Origin: Polyangium spumosum
GTDB taxonomy: Bacteria > Myxococcota_A > Polyangia > Polyangiales > Polyangiaceae
DNA: 64,000 nt
Assembly: GCF_009649845.1 (NCBI RefSeq)
Contig: NZ_WJIE01000004.1
Location: forward strand, 620,001-684,000
Direction: 5' to 3'
Of the stretch, positions 17,125 through 26,731 are shown one piece after another. A model generated the notes under the pieces. That model worked only from the letters and a program-made list of their open reading frames with translations. It was not told the origin of the DNA and did not search any database. The number at the start of each line of letters is the position of its first letter. Within the stretch, counting starts at the first letter, position 1. The translations under genes were made by a program, and so were the position numbers.

Positions 17125-18201
17125 GTGGCGGTGTTTTTACGTCGGTCTCGCGCGGGACGTACTCCGCTCGTGTTGATCTCGGTCCTCGGGCTTTTTGCGC
17201 TCGCGTCCCTCGACACGGGCTGCGGCGCGCCGCCGCGTGGCGTCGACTGGAACGGCAAGCGCCTGCCGGTCATCGATCTGCACCTGCACCCGGGCGACTG
17301 GGATCACGTCCCCGAGGACACGCGGAAGTTTCTCGCCTCGCGGTTTCCGTTCCCGCTCGGCCTCGACGCCGAGGCGGCGGCGAAGGGATCCCTCGAGCCC
17401 GAGAATGTCCTCCTGGAGATCGACGACGCGGGCATCTGGGGCGCGGGGCTCTTCGCCATCTATGCGCCGCGCACCGTGGGGATCGCCTCGAACGAGCTCG
17501 TCGCCGAGGCCCTCACCGTCGCGCCGGAGCGCTTCTTCGGCCTCGCCTCGCTTCGCGTCGATCGGTGGTCGACCGATCGCGACGCCGAGCTCGCGCAGCT
17601 CGAATCCACGCTCTCGCGGCCGGGGTTCGTCGGCATCAAGCTGGCGCACGCCCACCAGCATTTCCGGATGGACGACGCCGCCTACTATCCGATTTACGAG
17701 ATATCGGCCCGGATGGGCAAACCGCTCTACCTCCACACCGGGACGAGCCCGTTCCCCGGCACGTCGCAGGACGCGCCCTACACCGATCCGACGTACCTCG
17801 AGCCCGCCATTCAGCAATTTTCCGGCGCGAAGTTCATCCTCGGGCACCTCGGGTATGATTTCAAGGAGCAACGCAACGTCGGGCTCGAGACCTGCATTCG
17901 CCTCGCGAAGGCGTATCCGAACGTCTTCCTCGAACCCTCGGCGCTCGGCTCCGCGGGCTCGGATCCGACGGGCGCGAACCTGAAGGAGGCGATGCGGCGC
18001 ATGCGCGAGGAGGGCGTCGTGGACCGGATCATTTATGGCAGCGACGGCCCGCAGAGCCCGGGGTTCGTCAAGGGATACCTCGATCGAACCGTCGCCGCGA
18101 TGCAGGAGGCCGGATACACCGAGCAGGAGGCTACCGACGTCCTCGCGGGGAATTTCTCCCGTGTGTTCGGCGTGGCCATCCCGGCAGAGGCGGCGGAATG
18201 A
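17125..18201 (+). CDS. Lipid-anchored amidohydrolase (TIM-barrel metal hydrolase)
   Basis: A 358-residue protein with a lipoprotein signal (basic RRSRAGR, hydrophobic LVLISVLGLFALASL, lipobox DTGC). The enzyme part has VIDLHLHPGDW (metal-binding HxH), GIKLAHAHQHF, PLYLHTGT, FILGHLGYD and IIYGSDGP. This is the ordered ligand set of the amidohydrolase_2/ACMSD-like family. Substrate is unknown. The GTG at 17125 gives a sensible signal peptide; the GTG at 17131 is equally possible, and an extension to 17002 would bury the signal. It is coupled by ATGA overlap to an outer-membrane protein gene. A surface-anchored amidohydrolase is unusual. Confidence 0.8.
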   Translation: MAVFLRRSRAGRTPLVLISVLGLFALASLDTGCGAPPRGVDWNGKRLPVIDLHLHPGDWDHVPEDTRKFLASRFPFPLGLDAEAAAKGSLEPENVLLEIDDAGIWGAGLFAIYAPRTVGIASNELVAEALTVAPERFFGLASLRVDRWSTDRDAELAQLESTLSRPGFVGIKLAHAHQHFRMDDAAYYPIYEISARMGKPLYLHTGTSPFPGTSQDAPYTDPTYLEPAIQQFSGAKFILGHLGYDFKEQRNVGLETCIRLAKAYPNVFLEPSALGSAGSDPTGANLKEAMRRMREEGVVDRIIYGSDGPQSPGFVKGYLDRTVAAMQEAGYTEQEATDVLAGNFSRVFGVAIPAEAAE

Positions 18202-18860
18202 AATCGACCCTCGTCGTCGCCTCGGTCCTCGCCGCGTGGGTCTGGACACCCCAGGCGCTCGCCGCGGAGCCGCGTTCCCCCTTTCCCGAGCACGCCGCGC
18301 TCGACGCCGTGGGCGGGAGCCCGGCGAGGGGCGCGTACGTCCTCTCGGCGCAGGGCGGCTGGCCCTTCTCGTTCCTGCGCGCGCAGGTGGGTTTGTCGAA
18401 GCGCATCACGTTGCAGAGCGAGCTCGAGTCGGCCCTCGGGCGTCGGTATCGCCCCATGCTGGGGATCGGCGTGCGGATCGCGGACGCGAGGCACCTGCGG
18501 CTCTCGGGCGAGCTCCTCGGCGGATGGCTCTTCCAGCGCAGCGAGGAATATCGGCGCGGCCCCAATGGAGAGCTCCGGCTCCGCCTGGCCATTCCGGTGC
18601 GGAGGTTCGTCCCTTACCTCGTGCTCGGCACGCGCCACGCATTCCTGCCCGACCTCTTGACGATCGAGCGCGCCTCGGGCACGGAGACGAGCTGGTCTTT
18701 GCGGCACGAGTGGACGCCGTGGGCCACGCTGGGGCTCGGCTTCGCGATTTCACGCGCCGTCGGGCTCGATATCGGCATCAACTACGGCTGGGTCGGCGCG
18801 CCGGAGACGATCGCGCTGCCGGGGATCCACGCAGGCCTGCATTTCGGAGGGGATCGATGA
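18198..18860 (+). CDS. Predicted small outer-membrane beta-barrel protein
   Basis: A 220-residue protein with a cleavable signal (MKSTLVVASVLAAWVW...ALAAEP). Alternating hydrophobic/polar strands follow, ending in an aromatic-rich terminal strand (GIHAGLHFGG). Repeated patterns of the type LGIGVRIADARHLRLSGELLGGW and LGLGFAISRAVGLDIGINYGW are typical of 8-stranded barrels. No specific family recognised. It overlaps both neighbours by four bases, so it is translated with the lipid-anchored amidohydrolase before it and the small lipoprotein after it. The three probably sit together at the outer membrane. Confidence 0.7.
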   Translation: MKSTLVVASVLAAWVWTPQALAAEPRSPFPEHAALDAVGGSPARGAYVLSAQGGWPFSFLRAQVGLSKRITLQSELESALGRRYRPMLGIGVRIADARHLRLSGELLGGWLFQRSEEYRRGPNGELRLRLAIPVRRFVPYLVLGTRHAFLPDLLTIERASGTETSWSLRHEWTPWATLGLGFAISRAVGLDIGINYGWVGAPETIALPGIHAGLHFGGDR

Positions 18861-19306
18861 GCCGGGCCGCCCTGGGCTTCGCCTGCGCCCTCGCGCTTTC
18901 GCTCGCGGGGTGCATCAACGAGGAGACGCGCCTCTACGAGGTCGTGCTCGAGGGCGAGGTCGGCGTGGCGCCGGGCGCCCCGAGCGAGGGGGCCGTGCAC
19001 CTCCAATTCCACGTCGCGAGGACGTTCGGCGAAGGCGACCTCGCGCATCCGCTCGGCGAGTTCGATCGGCGCACGATCGCCGGCGTCGGGCCGGTGCGCG
19101 AGACGTTGCTCCATCCGCGCGATGTCGGGGAGGGGCTCGTCGTCTACGGCTGGCTCGACAGCGACGGCGACGGCATCCATTGCGCGCCCGGACAAACTGA
19201 GGAGCCCGCGGGCCTCGTGGAGGTCGCGGGGTTCCCGGCGCACGCGCTCTCCTTTTCGCTGACGTTGAGCGCGCCGTGTGTGGGGCCGGAGTCGTTGTAT
19301 CCTTGA
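18857..19306 (+). CDS. Small lipoprotein of a coupled three-gene unit
   Basis: A 149-residue protein with signal peptide and lipobox LSLAGC near residue 20. The rest is beta-rich, with the segment YGWLDSDGDGIHCAPG resembling a calcium-binding DxDxDG loop, and a C-terminal cysteine. It starts in an ATGA overlap with the barrel gene. Function unknown; the third member of the amidohydrolase/barrel/lipoprotein unit. Confidence 0.7.
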   Translation: MSRAALGFACALALSLAGCINEETRLYEVVLEGEVGVAPGAPSEGAVHLQFHVARTFGEGDLAHPLGEFDRRTIAGVGPVRETLLHPRDVGEGLVVYGWLDSDGDGIHCAPGQTEEPAGLVEVAGFPAHALSFSLTLSAPCVGPESLYP

Positions 19307-19312
19307 GAGACG

Positions 19313-21943
19313 ATGTCCGACGCACCCAAGCCGAAGCGTGACGTGCTCGATCCCGCGCTGGCTCTGCGCTTCGCCTGGCGCGTGGCGCCGCCGCCCGAGC
19401 CGTCGCCCCCGCCCCCGCAAGCCGACCCCCGAGCCGCGACGAACGTCGACCCCACGGCATCACGAGGCTTCGCCGAGCACGCGGCCGAGGTCTGCGAGGA
19501 GCTCGCGAGGGAGGTGCGCAAGGCATGGGCGCTCGTATCGCCGTCCGCGCAGGCCGCCGCCACGAAGCGGCTGAAGCGCTTCGCGTGCCGGATCGGCTTC
19601 GAGATCGTCGGCATGTCCCGGCATCCCCTGGAGGCCGTGCGGCTGCTCCGCCTCCTCGTCCGTCACGTCGAGGCCGCGCCGATCCGGCGTCACGAGATGT
19701 TCCAGCTCGCGTGGCTTTCCGTGCCGGATCGCCACCCCGAGGTGGTCGAGCTCCTCGTCGAGGCCGCGCGCACCGGCGACGAGAACCTCGCGTTTGTCCT
19801 CGATCGCACCGTGGCCGACAAGGAGCTCGGAGGACGTTATCCCGAGCTCGGCGCGCGGCTCGCCCAGGTCGCCGACGAGGCGCGCGCCTGGCCCGCGCGC
19901 GCGCTCGCGATCCGGTGGCTCTCGCTCGACGATTTCCCGGCGGCGATCCCCTCGCTGCGGCGCGCGCTCCGGGGGAGGCACGCGCGGATTCGATATTATG
20001 CGCTCTTCATCCTCTCGCAGATGAAGGGAGGGGCGCTGCGCGAGGAGGACGTCCTCTGGCTGCTCGAGGACGCCGTGCCCCACCCGCTCGACGGCGACCC
20101 CGGGATGAGCAGGTACGAGCGCATCGCCGACTACGAGAAGGCGCTGATCGACGCGCTCCGGGTGGCGTGTCCACCCGAAGGATGGAAGCCGCTCGAGGTC
20201 ATCCTCGAGGGCGGCGGCGCGTACATCTTTCGTGATCGTCCCGGGCTCGACTCCGACTGGGCGCTGGAGGCGCTCGCGGCCGGATATCCGGAGCGGGCCA
20301 TCCACCGCATCGATCGCGCGCTCGTCGAGCCGGGCAGCCTCGACAGGTACGCCGCCCTCCGCGCGATCGGGCGCTTGCCGGAGGAGCTGGCGCGCCCGCG
20401 GCTCCTTCAGGTGGCAGGGGCCTCCGAGCACGACCTCGTCGAGCGCGCGAAGCAGATCTGGTTCTCTCGGTTCGGGAGTGAGCTTCCGACCTCGCCGCTC
20501 GCCGGGGTGCCCGTGTCTCTGCTCGAAGGTCCGCCGAGCGAGCGCTTCTTCGCGTGCCTGACCGTGCTCCGCGGCGCGTCGCAGCCGGCGATCTTCACGA
20601 TGGTCGACGCGCTGCTCGCCGAGGCGCCCGAGGGGGACGCTCCGCCCGAGCGTCTCTCTCCCGCGCAGCGTGAGGCGCTCGTGTTGCTGCTCTTCACGCT
20701 GCGCACGACCGGCAGGCTCTACAAGCACCCGACGCGGGGCGATCTGAACGAGGCCCGCTGGGCCAAGCTCTTGCTTCGCCGGTTCGGCGCGCCCGCGTTC
20801 GAGGGGCTCGTGGTGTTCGCGGAGGCGGGGGCCGTCGCCGGGGTGCTCTTCGGCTGGCTCGACGCGCTCACCTCCTTGGCGCGGGAAGAGATGCTCGGCC
20901 CGGAGCAACGTGAGCGCCTGCGGGACATCGCGCGCGCCGCGCTCGCGTCACCCGCGTGGGACAACGCGATCGCGCCGCTCAACGCGCTCTCGGTCGTCGG
21001 CGCGCCGGAGGACTGCCTCGAGCGGCTCTGGTCGATCCTGATGGTGCCGGAGGAGCCCACGGAGAAGCGGAGGGGTGGCGTGCGTTCGAACGCGGACGCG
21101 GCGCGGTGGGCTTCGATGGCCCTGCGCGGGATGGAGTCCCCCGAGCTCGACGCGCGGATCGCGGCGGCGGCGGGCGAGGCGCTCCGGCAGAGGGACTTCG
21201 AACTCTTCGATCGGCTGATGTTCCTCGGATCGGCTCGAAAGACGCTCGGGGTGCTGGACGTCGCGATGGCCGCCCTCTCGTCGTATGACGGTGATCCTGC
21301 CACGTACGGCCCGGTGTCCCACGCGGCCTCCGTGCTCGCGCGGGCCGAACGCCTCGACGACGCGTGGATCCTGTCCATGCTCGAGCGGCCCGAGGCGTCG
21401 CAGTTCCCGATCGCCGCTGGGCTCGTCCGGAGCGACTCGCCCGCGCCGATGCTCGAAGCGCTCACGCGCGCGCTCGGCTCACCCGCGCGAGGCGGCGCGG
21501 CCGCGGCCGAGGCGGCGCAGGTGCTCGTGTTGCAGGAGGTGATCGCGGGGGACGACCCGCGGCTCCCTGGCATCCTCGAACGAGCGCCGGACCTCGCGCG
21601 CGCCGAGCTGTGCGGCGCGCTCATCGACGTCAAGGTGCCACTCGCGAGCTACCGGGAGCACGTCGCGGCCTGCCTTCTCTCGCCCGATCCACGCGTCACG
21701 CGGGAGCTGCACGATCCCTTGTGGTGCCGGGAGCCGGAGGGGAGGGACGAGCTGTTCGAGGAGCTCTTGCCTCGGGTGCAGGTCGAGGACACGCGCGACT
21801 TCATGCGCCATCACCTCCGCGCGCCGAACGAGGCCGCGACGTACTGGGTCGACGGCGCCGAAGAGGACGAGGACGAGGACGACTGGGACGACGACGACTT
21901 CGACGACGACGACGACGAAGGCGACGAGGACGCCCCGTCCTGA
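19313..21943 (+). CDS. HEAT-like alpha-helical repeat protein with acidic tail
   Basis: An 876-residue, Ala/Leu/Arg-rich, all-helical protein without signal or TM segment. Paired helices recur about every 35-45 residues (ARALAIRWLSLDDFPAAIPSL, then ARIRYYALFILSQMKGGALREEDVL), the look of HEAT or Armadillo repeats. Residues about 845-876 are nearly all Asp/Glu (EEDEDEDDWDDDDFDDDDDE). Such proteins are usually protein-interaction scaffolds. It begins six bases after the previous stop and so may be in the same transcript, and it ends six bases from the convergent mfd stop. Function unknown. Confidence 0.75.
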   Translation: MSDAPKPKRDVLDPALALRFAWRVAPPPEPSPPPPQADPRAATNVDPTASRGFAEHAAEVCEELAREVRKAWALVSPSAQAAATKRLKRFACRIGFEIVGMSRHPLEAVRLLRLLVRHVEAAPIRRHEMFQLAWLSVPDRHPEVVELLVEAARTGDENLAFVLDRTVADKELGGRYPELGARLAQVADEARAWPARALAIRWLSLDDFPAAIPSLRRALRGRHARIRYYALFILSQMKGGALREEDVLWLLEDAVPHPLDGDPGMSRYERIADYEKALIDALRVACPPEGWKPLEVILEGGGAYIFRDRPGLDSDWALEALAAGYPERAIHRIDRALVEPGSLDRYAALRAIGRLPEELARPRLLQVAGASEHDLVERAKQIWFSRFGSELPTSPLAGVPVSLLEGPPSERFFACLTVLRGASQPAIFTMVDALLAEAPEGDAPPERLSPAQREALVLLLFTLRTTGRLYKHPTRGDLNEARWAKLLLRRFGAPAFEGLVVFAEAGAVAGVLFGWLDALTSLAREEMLGPEQRERLRDIARAALASPAWDNAIAPLNALSVVGAPEDCLERLWSILMVPEEPTEKRRGGVRSNADAARWASMALRGMESPELDARIAAAAGEALRQRDFELFDRLMFLGSARKTLGVLDVAMAALSSYDGDPATYGPVSHAASVLARAERLDDAWILSMLERPEASQFPIAAGLVRSDSPAPMLEALTRALGSPARGGAAAAEAAQVLVLQEVIAGDDPRLPGILERAPDLARAELCGALIDVKVPLASYREHVAACLLSPDPRVTRELHDPLWCREPEGRDELFEELLPRVQVEDTRDFMRHHLRAPNEAATYWVDGAEEDEDEDDWDDDDFDDDDDEGDEDAPS

Positions 21944-21949
21944 CGCGGG

Positions 21950-24900
21950 CTACGCCTCTGCCTTCATGCAGCCTGCGAGCTCCGCGAGCAGTTTGTCCGT
22001 CGCCTCGAGCCCGCTCGCGAACGGCTCGGTGTCGCGGCTTCGTCGTGACAGTCGCATGTCCGGCGACAGCTTGTACGGCGAGCCCTTCGGCTGCACGAGC
22101 TTCATCACCTTCGCCGGATCGAGCGGCGTGTCGTCGCGCAGGTGCAAGGTCACGCCCTTCGCCGTCGCCTCGCAGGCGAGGGCGCGGAGCTTCCGGAGCT
22201 CGGTCTTCAGGCTCATGAGGTGCACGAGCCGCCGCGCCTCGATCGGGGGCGCGCCGAATCGATCCTCCATCTCGTTCGCGAGATCCTGCACCTCGTCCGG
22301 GCTCGAAGCGCTGGCGAGCCGCTTGTAGAACGACAGACGCACGCCGACGTCGGACACGTACTCCTCGGGCAGGAGCGCGTCGGCGTCGAAGGCGAGCTCG
22401 GGGTCGACCTCGTGCACGACGGGCTCGCCTTGCAGCTCGTGCACCGCCTCGTCGAGCATCTGGCAGAAGAGCTCGAAGCCGACCTGCGCCACGTTGCCGC
22501 TCTGCTCGGCGCCGAGGATGTCGCCCGAGCCGCGCAGCTCGAGGTCCAGCGAGGCGATCTGGAAGCCCGAGCCGAGCTCCGTGTGGCGCTCGAGCGCCTC
22601 GATCCGCGAGCGTGACTCGTCGGTCATCGCGTTCGCCGGCGGCACGACGAGGTAACAATACGCGCGCTCCTTCGAGCGGCCCACGCGGCCGCGGAGCTGG
22701 TAGAGCTGCGAGAGGCCGAACATGTCGGCGCGATCGACGATCATCGTGTTCGCCCGCGGGATGTCGAGGCCGCTCTCGATGATCGCGGTCGAGCAGAGGA
22801 TGTCGTAGCGACCCTCGACGAAATCGAGCATCGCCTGCTCCAGCGCGGTCTCGCTCATCTGCCCGTGCGCGACCGTGATCCGCGCCGAGGGCACGAGCTC
22901 CTGCAGCCGCGCGGCCCGCTCGTAGAGGCCCTCGACGCGGTTGTACACGTAAAACACCTGCCCACCGCGACCGAGCTCGCGCAGGGTGGCCTCGCGCAGG
23001 ACGTTCTCGTCGTGACGCGTGACGATCGTCCGGATCGCGCGCCTCTCCGCGGGTGGCGTGGTGATGATGGACATGTCGCGTAGCCCCGTGACGGCCATCT
23101 GCAGCGTGCGCGGGATGGGCGTCGCCGTGAGCGTGAGGACGTCGACGTTCGTCTTCAGCGCCTTGATGCGCTCCTTGTGCGTGACGCCGAAGCGCTGCTC
23201 CTCGTCCACCACGAGCAGGCCGAGCTTCTTGAAGTGCACATCCTTGGAGAGCAAACGATGTGTGCCGATGACGACGTCGACCTTGCCCTCGCGCAGGCCC
23301 CGGGTGACCTCGTCCTGCTCCTTGTTCGACTGGAAGCGCGACATGGCCCGGACCTCGAGCGCGTACGGGCTCATGCGGGCCTTGAAGTTCAGGTAGTGCT
23401 GCTGCGCGAGCACGGTCGTCGGGCAGAGGACGGCGACCTGGCGGCCGGAGGCCGCGACGCGGAAGGCCGCGCGGATCGCGACCTCGGTCTTGCCGAAGCC
23501 CACGTCGCCGCAGACGAGCCGATCCATCGGGCGCGCGGCCTCGAGATCCGACGAGACCTCGCCGATCGCGCGGGCCTGATCGGGCGTCTCGTCGAAGGGG
23601 AAGGTGGCCTCGAAGGCGGCGTAGTCGTCGTCGGGCAGAGGCGTCGGCTCGCCGACGGCGCTCTTGCGCTCGGCGTAGAGGCGGAGCAGCTCGTCCGCCA
23701 TCTTGCGCAGGCTCTTCTCGACGCGGGCCTTCGTCTTGGCGAACGTCTGCCCGCCGAGGCGGTCGAGCTTCGGCGCGCCCTCGCCGCCCTGGAACTTCTG
23801 GATCTGGTTGAGGCGATAGACGGGCAGGTAGAGTTTGTCCCCGCCCGCGTACTCGACCGTGATGAGGTCGACGACCATGCCGCCGACCTGCTTGTGCACG
23901 AGGCCCTGGTAGCGGCCGATGCCGTGATCGGCATGGACGACGAAATCACCGACGGAGAGGTTGCGCAGGTCCTCGAGGAAGGGGCGCGCGGAGGCCTTCG
24001 TGTCCTTGCCGGCGCGCGCGGCGCGGCGATGCGCGCGGGCGCCGAAGATCTCCTCCTCCGTGACGAGCGCGACGAGCTCCGCGGGGGCGACGACGCCACG
24101 CGCGAGGGCGCCTCGCACGACGAGCGCGGTGCGCGCGGCCTCGGGATCGGACGCGTCGAGGAGCGCGGGATCGAAGGCGCCGAGGCGGGCTTTGACGCGG
24201 ACGCCCTGGTGGCGCAGCAGCGTGACGAGGCGCTCGACCTGGGTCTCGGCGCGGGCGGCGATCACGACCCGCATGCCGTGCTCCTGCCAGGCGAGGATGC
24301 GGCGCACGAGCGGATCGAGCGCGCCTGTCTTGCCGCGGGAGGCGCGCGCGGCCTTGATGGCGCGCTCGAGGTCGCCTTGATCGAAGGTCGCGAGGGAAGG
24401 CGCGTCCTCGGGCGCGACCTCGAAGCGCTCGAGCGAGGCGGGCTCCGGCGCGTCGCCCGCGATGCCGGTCCGGTGCAGCGCGACGTGCGTGCGGCCCGCG
24501 ATCCACGAGGCGACGCCGCCTTCGGTCTCGTAGAACGCTTCGAGCGGGAAGTGCGCCTCGCGCGACTTGTGGGCGAGATCGGCCATGGCGCGGCCGACCT
24601 CGTCGCGGAGCGAGCGCGTGATCGCCGCGGGATCTTCGAGCACGACGATGGCGTCGTCGGGCAGGTACGAGGCGAGCGGCGCGAGGTCGAGGTACGCCGG
24701 GAGAAACCCCTCCGCGCCGAAGAACGTGCGCCCGCTCGTCACGTCGTCCACGAGGGCGCGCGCCTTGATCGAGGGCAGATCCACGGCGTCGCACGCGCTG
24801 CGCACGCGCTCTCTGGCGCGCGCCTCGTTCTCGGGCGTGAGCACGGCCTCGCGCGCCTGCGGGAGCCAGACCTCCTTGATGTCGGCGATCGTCTTCTGTC

Positions 24901-25693
24901 CCTCGGGATCGAAGGATTTGATCGCCATGACGAGGTCGCCGTAGAACTCGATCCGAGCGGGGAAACTCGCGTTCGGCGGCCAGACGTCGAGCAGGGCGCC
25001 GCGCACGGCGAAGGTGCCCGGGTCCTCGACGAGCGGGCTTCGGACGTAGCCGGCCTGCGCGAGCCTGCGGATCAGGGCATCGCGCTCGATCTCCTGCTCG
25101 GTGACGACGAGCTCGGCGTGCTCGAGGACCTCGGGCTGCGGTACGACCTTCCGCGCGAGGGCGGAGACGGGACACACGAGCGCGCGCCAAGGCAGATCCA
25201 CGGCCAGGTGGAAGAGCGCGGCGAGGCGGGCTTCGGCGCCGCGGCGATCGGGGTTCACGTCGGCGTAGGGGCTCGACTCGTTCGGCGGGAAGAGCAGCAC
25301 CTCGCCGAGCGTGGTTTTTCCCGCGTCCGGCTCCTCGGCGTCGACGCCGGCGAGCAAAAACGATGCGTCGGCGTGGAGGGCGCGGGCGGACTCGAGATCC
25401 GCGGTGACCACGATGATCTTCCGGCGCGTGTTCTTCGCGAGCGCGCGGACGACGAGGGCGGTCGCGCCGCCCGCGACGGAGACGACGTGGATCGTGGGGC
25501 CCTTGTGGGCGTTGATCCGCGTGGCGAGGTCGCGCGTGGTGGTGATCGGGCGATCGAGCGGGAGCTCGTAAGAGGGCAGGGGCTCTACCGGTGCCGCTTC
25601 CGGGCGATCGAGCTCGAGCTCTTCGATTCCGGCGATCTCGCCGAGGGGAGCGCGCAGCTCTGCGGCTCTGTTTGCCTTTTCGGTCGCGGGCAT
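21950..25693 (-). CDS. mfd: Transcription-repair coupling factor Mfd
   Basis: A 1247-residue protein, close to the family norm (about 1150-1200). Domains in order: UvrB-homology N-terminus (GEVLLFPPNESSPYADVNPDR; VRGALLDVWPPN) and a CarD-like RNA polymerase interaction domain (FVVHADHGIGRYQGL, about 576-635). The RecG-like translocase has Walker A CGDVGFGKTE (about 726), VVDEEQRFGV (about 830), LTATPIPRTLQM, GLDIPRANT and QLRGRVGRS. A C-terminal TRCF domain follows. Mfd removes RNA polymerase stalled at lesions and recruits UvrA. The first about 35 residues are an Ala/Glu/Pro extension. All helicase motifs look intact. Confidence 0.98.
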   Translation of the reverse strand: MPATEKANRAAELRAPLGEIAGIEELELDRPEAAPVEPLPSYELPLDRPITTTRDLATRINAHKGPTIHVVSVAGGATALVVRALAKNTRRKIIVVTADLESARALHADASFLLAGVDAEEPDAGKTTLGEVLLFPPNESSPYADVNPDRRGAEARLAALFHLAVDLPWRALVCPVSALARKVVPQPEVLEHAELVVTEQEIERDALIRRLAQAGYVRSPLVEDPGTFAVRGALLDVWPPNASFPARIEFYGDLVMAIKSFDPEGQKTIADIKEVWLPQAREAVLTPENEARARERVRSACDAVDLPSIKARALVDDVTSGRTFFGAEGFLPAYLDLAPLASYLPDDAIVVLEDPAAITRSLRDEVGRAMADLAHKSREAHFPLEAFYETEGGVASWIAGRTHVALHRTGIAGDAPEPASLERFEVAPEDAPSLATFDQGDLERAIKAARASRGKTGALDPLVRRILAWQEHGMRVVIAARAETQVERLVTLLRHQGVRVKARLGAFDPALLDASDPEAARTALVVRGALARGVVAPAELVALVTEEEIFGARAHRRAARAGKDTKASARPFLEDLRNLSVGDFVVHADHGIGRYQGLVHKQVGGMVVDLITVEYAGGDKLYLPVYRLNQIQKFQGGEGAPKLDRLGGQTFAKTKARVEKSLRKMADELLRLYAERKSAVGEPTPLPDDDYAAFEATFPFDETPDQARAIGEVSSDLEAARPMDRLVCGDVGFGKTEVAIRAAFRVAASGRQVAVLCPTTVLAQQHYLNFKARMSPYALEVRAMSRFQSNKEQDEVTRGLREGKVDVVIGTHRLLSKDVHFKKLGLLVVDEEQRFGVTHKERIKALKTNVDVLTLTATPIPRTLQMAVTGLRDMSIITTPPAERRAIRTIVTRHDENVLREATLRELGRGGQVFYVYNRVEGLYERAARLQELVPSARITVAHGQMSETALEQAMLDFVEGRYDILCSTAIIESGLDIPRANTMIVDRADMFGLSQLYQLRGRVGRSKERAYCYLVVPPANAMTDESRSRIEALERHTELGSGFQIASLDLELRGSGDILGAEQSGNVAQVGFELFCQMLDEAVHELQGEPVVHEVDPELAFDADALLPEEYVSDVGVRLSFYKRLASASSPDEVQDLANEMEDRFGAPPIEARRLVHLMSLKTELRKLRALACEATAKGVTLHLRDDTPLDPAKVMKLVQPKGSPYKLSPDMRLSRRSRDTEPFASGLEATDKLLAELAGCMKAEA

Positions 25694-25730
25694 CGTTCGC
25701 CCGCGCTCTGTAGCACGAAGCGTGCGGGAG

Positions 25731-26663
25731 CTACGGGGCCGAGATGTACTGCTCGGCCACCCAGAGCTGCGTGCCGTTGCTCATGGTGACGAAGTACTGA
25801 CCTTGCGCGACTTGCGCGACCGTCCCGGGGTACTTGTTTCCGTCCGACCACGCGACGAGCACGGCCGAGCCGACGCCCGGCTTCGACAGGCTCTTGCCGA
25901 ACGAATCGAGCGCGTGGCCGAGCTTGTCGAAGCCCGACTTGAGCGCGCCGCCGACGACCTTGGCCGCCTCGGCTGCGTCTTGCTCGATGCCCTTCGGCTG
26001 CTGGGGCTGCGGGGCGGGAGCGGGCGCGGGAACGGAGGCGGGAGCGGGCGCGGGCGCGGGCGCGGGAACGGAGGCGGGAGAGGGAGAGGGCGCGGGCGCG
26101 GCGGCCTCAGCCACGGCGGCTGCGGCTTCCTCGGGTGCTGCGAAGGCCGTGGCTTGCGTGCCGATCAACGTGGCGAGGGTGGTGATGGGGCGACGCTCGC
26201 CGCCGCGGTGGAGGCGCAAGAGCTCCTGCTCGACGGCGCACACGTACGCGACGAACTTCTGCATGTCGCGCGACATGGCGGCGTTCCAGTGGAAGGCGAT
26301 CTGCTGGTACCGGAAGAGATCCAGGTCTTGCCGCGCGAGCGTGGACGAGAGGCCGGCGTGCATGATCTGGGCAGAGAGCTCGACGTACTCCTCGAACGTG
26401 AGCGTGGGGGCGGCGCCCTTCGCGCGGCCGAGCGCGGCCTGATACGCGGGGACGAACCGCGCGGCGATCGCGCCGCCGAGCGCGGGATCCTCGAGCCGCG
26501 CGAGCCAGCCCGCATGCGCGGCGAGCCAGTCCTCGCGGGAGACGTCCTTCGACTGCGCGACGCGCGCGCAGGCGTCGGTGTCGTCGGGGTGATCGGCGCA
26601 GAGGGCGCGGAGCTCGGCGTATTGCTCGAGCGAGAGGCCGGCGATGGGCGCGAGGGGATCCAT
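25731..26663 (-). CDS. Protein with Ala-Pro repeat linker and C-terminal SH3/Tudor-like domain
   Basis: A 310-residue soluble protein in three parts. Residues 1-165 are helical and unrecognised (LSLEQYAELRALCADHPDD...). Residues about 165-225 are an Ala/Pro/Ser repeat (APAPAPASVPAPAP, with a repeated GTTCCCGC-type unit at DNA level). The final about 50 residues read VLVAWSDGNKYPGTVAQVAQGQ...WVAEQYI, resembling an Agenet/Tudor or SH3-like barrel. Function unknown. It sits 37 bp upstream of the mfd start on the same strand; no relation to repair is evident. Confidence 0.7.
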   Translation of the reverse strand: MDPLAPIAGLSLEQYAELRALCADHPDDTDACARVAQSKDVSREDWLAAHAGWLARLEDPALGGAIAARFVPAYQAALGRAKGAAPTLTFEEYVELSAQIMHAGLSSTLARQDLDLFRYQQIAFHWNAAMSRDMQKFVAYVCAVEQELLRLHRGGERRPITTLATLIGTQATAFAAPEEAAAAVAEAAAPAPSPSPASVPAPAPAPAPASVPAPAPAPQPQQPKGIEQDAAEAAKVVGGALKSGFDKLGHALDSFGKSLSKPGVGSAVLVAWSDGNKYPGTVAQVAQGQYFVTMSNGTQLWVAEQYISAP

Positions 26664-26731
26664 GCGGGGCGAGGGAAGCCGGGGTGCGGTGAGGGGTCAA
26701 GGGGGAGGCAAGGGAAGGGCAGGGCGAGGGA

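Noticed and set aside
23177-25789. Long forward frame opposite mfd
   Set aside because: Shadow frame caused by third-position GC bias; the reverse strand encodes full-length Mfd.
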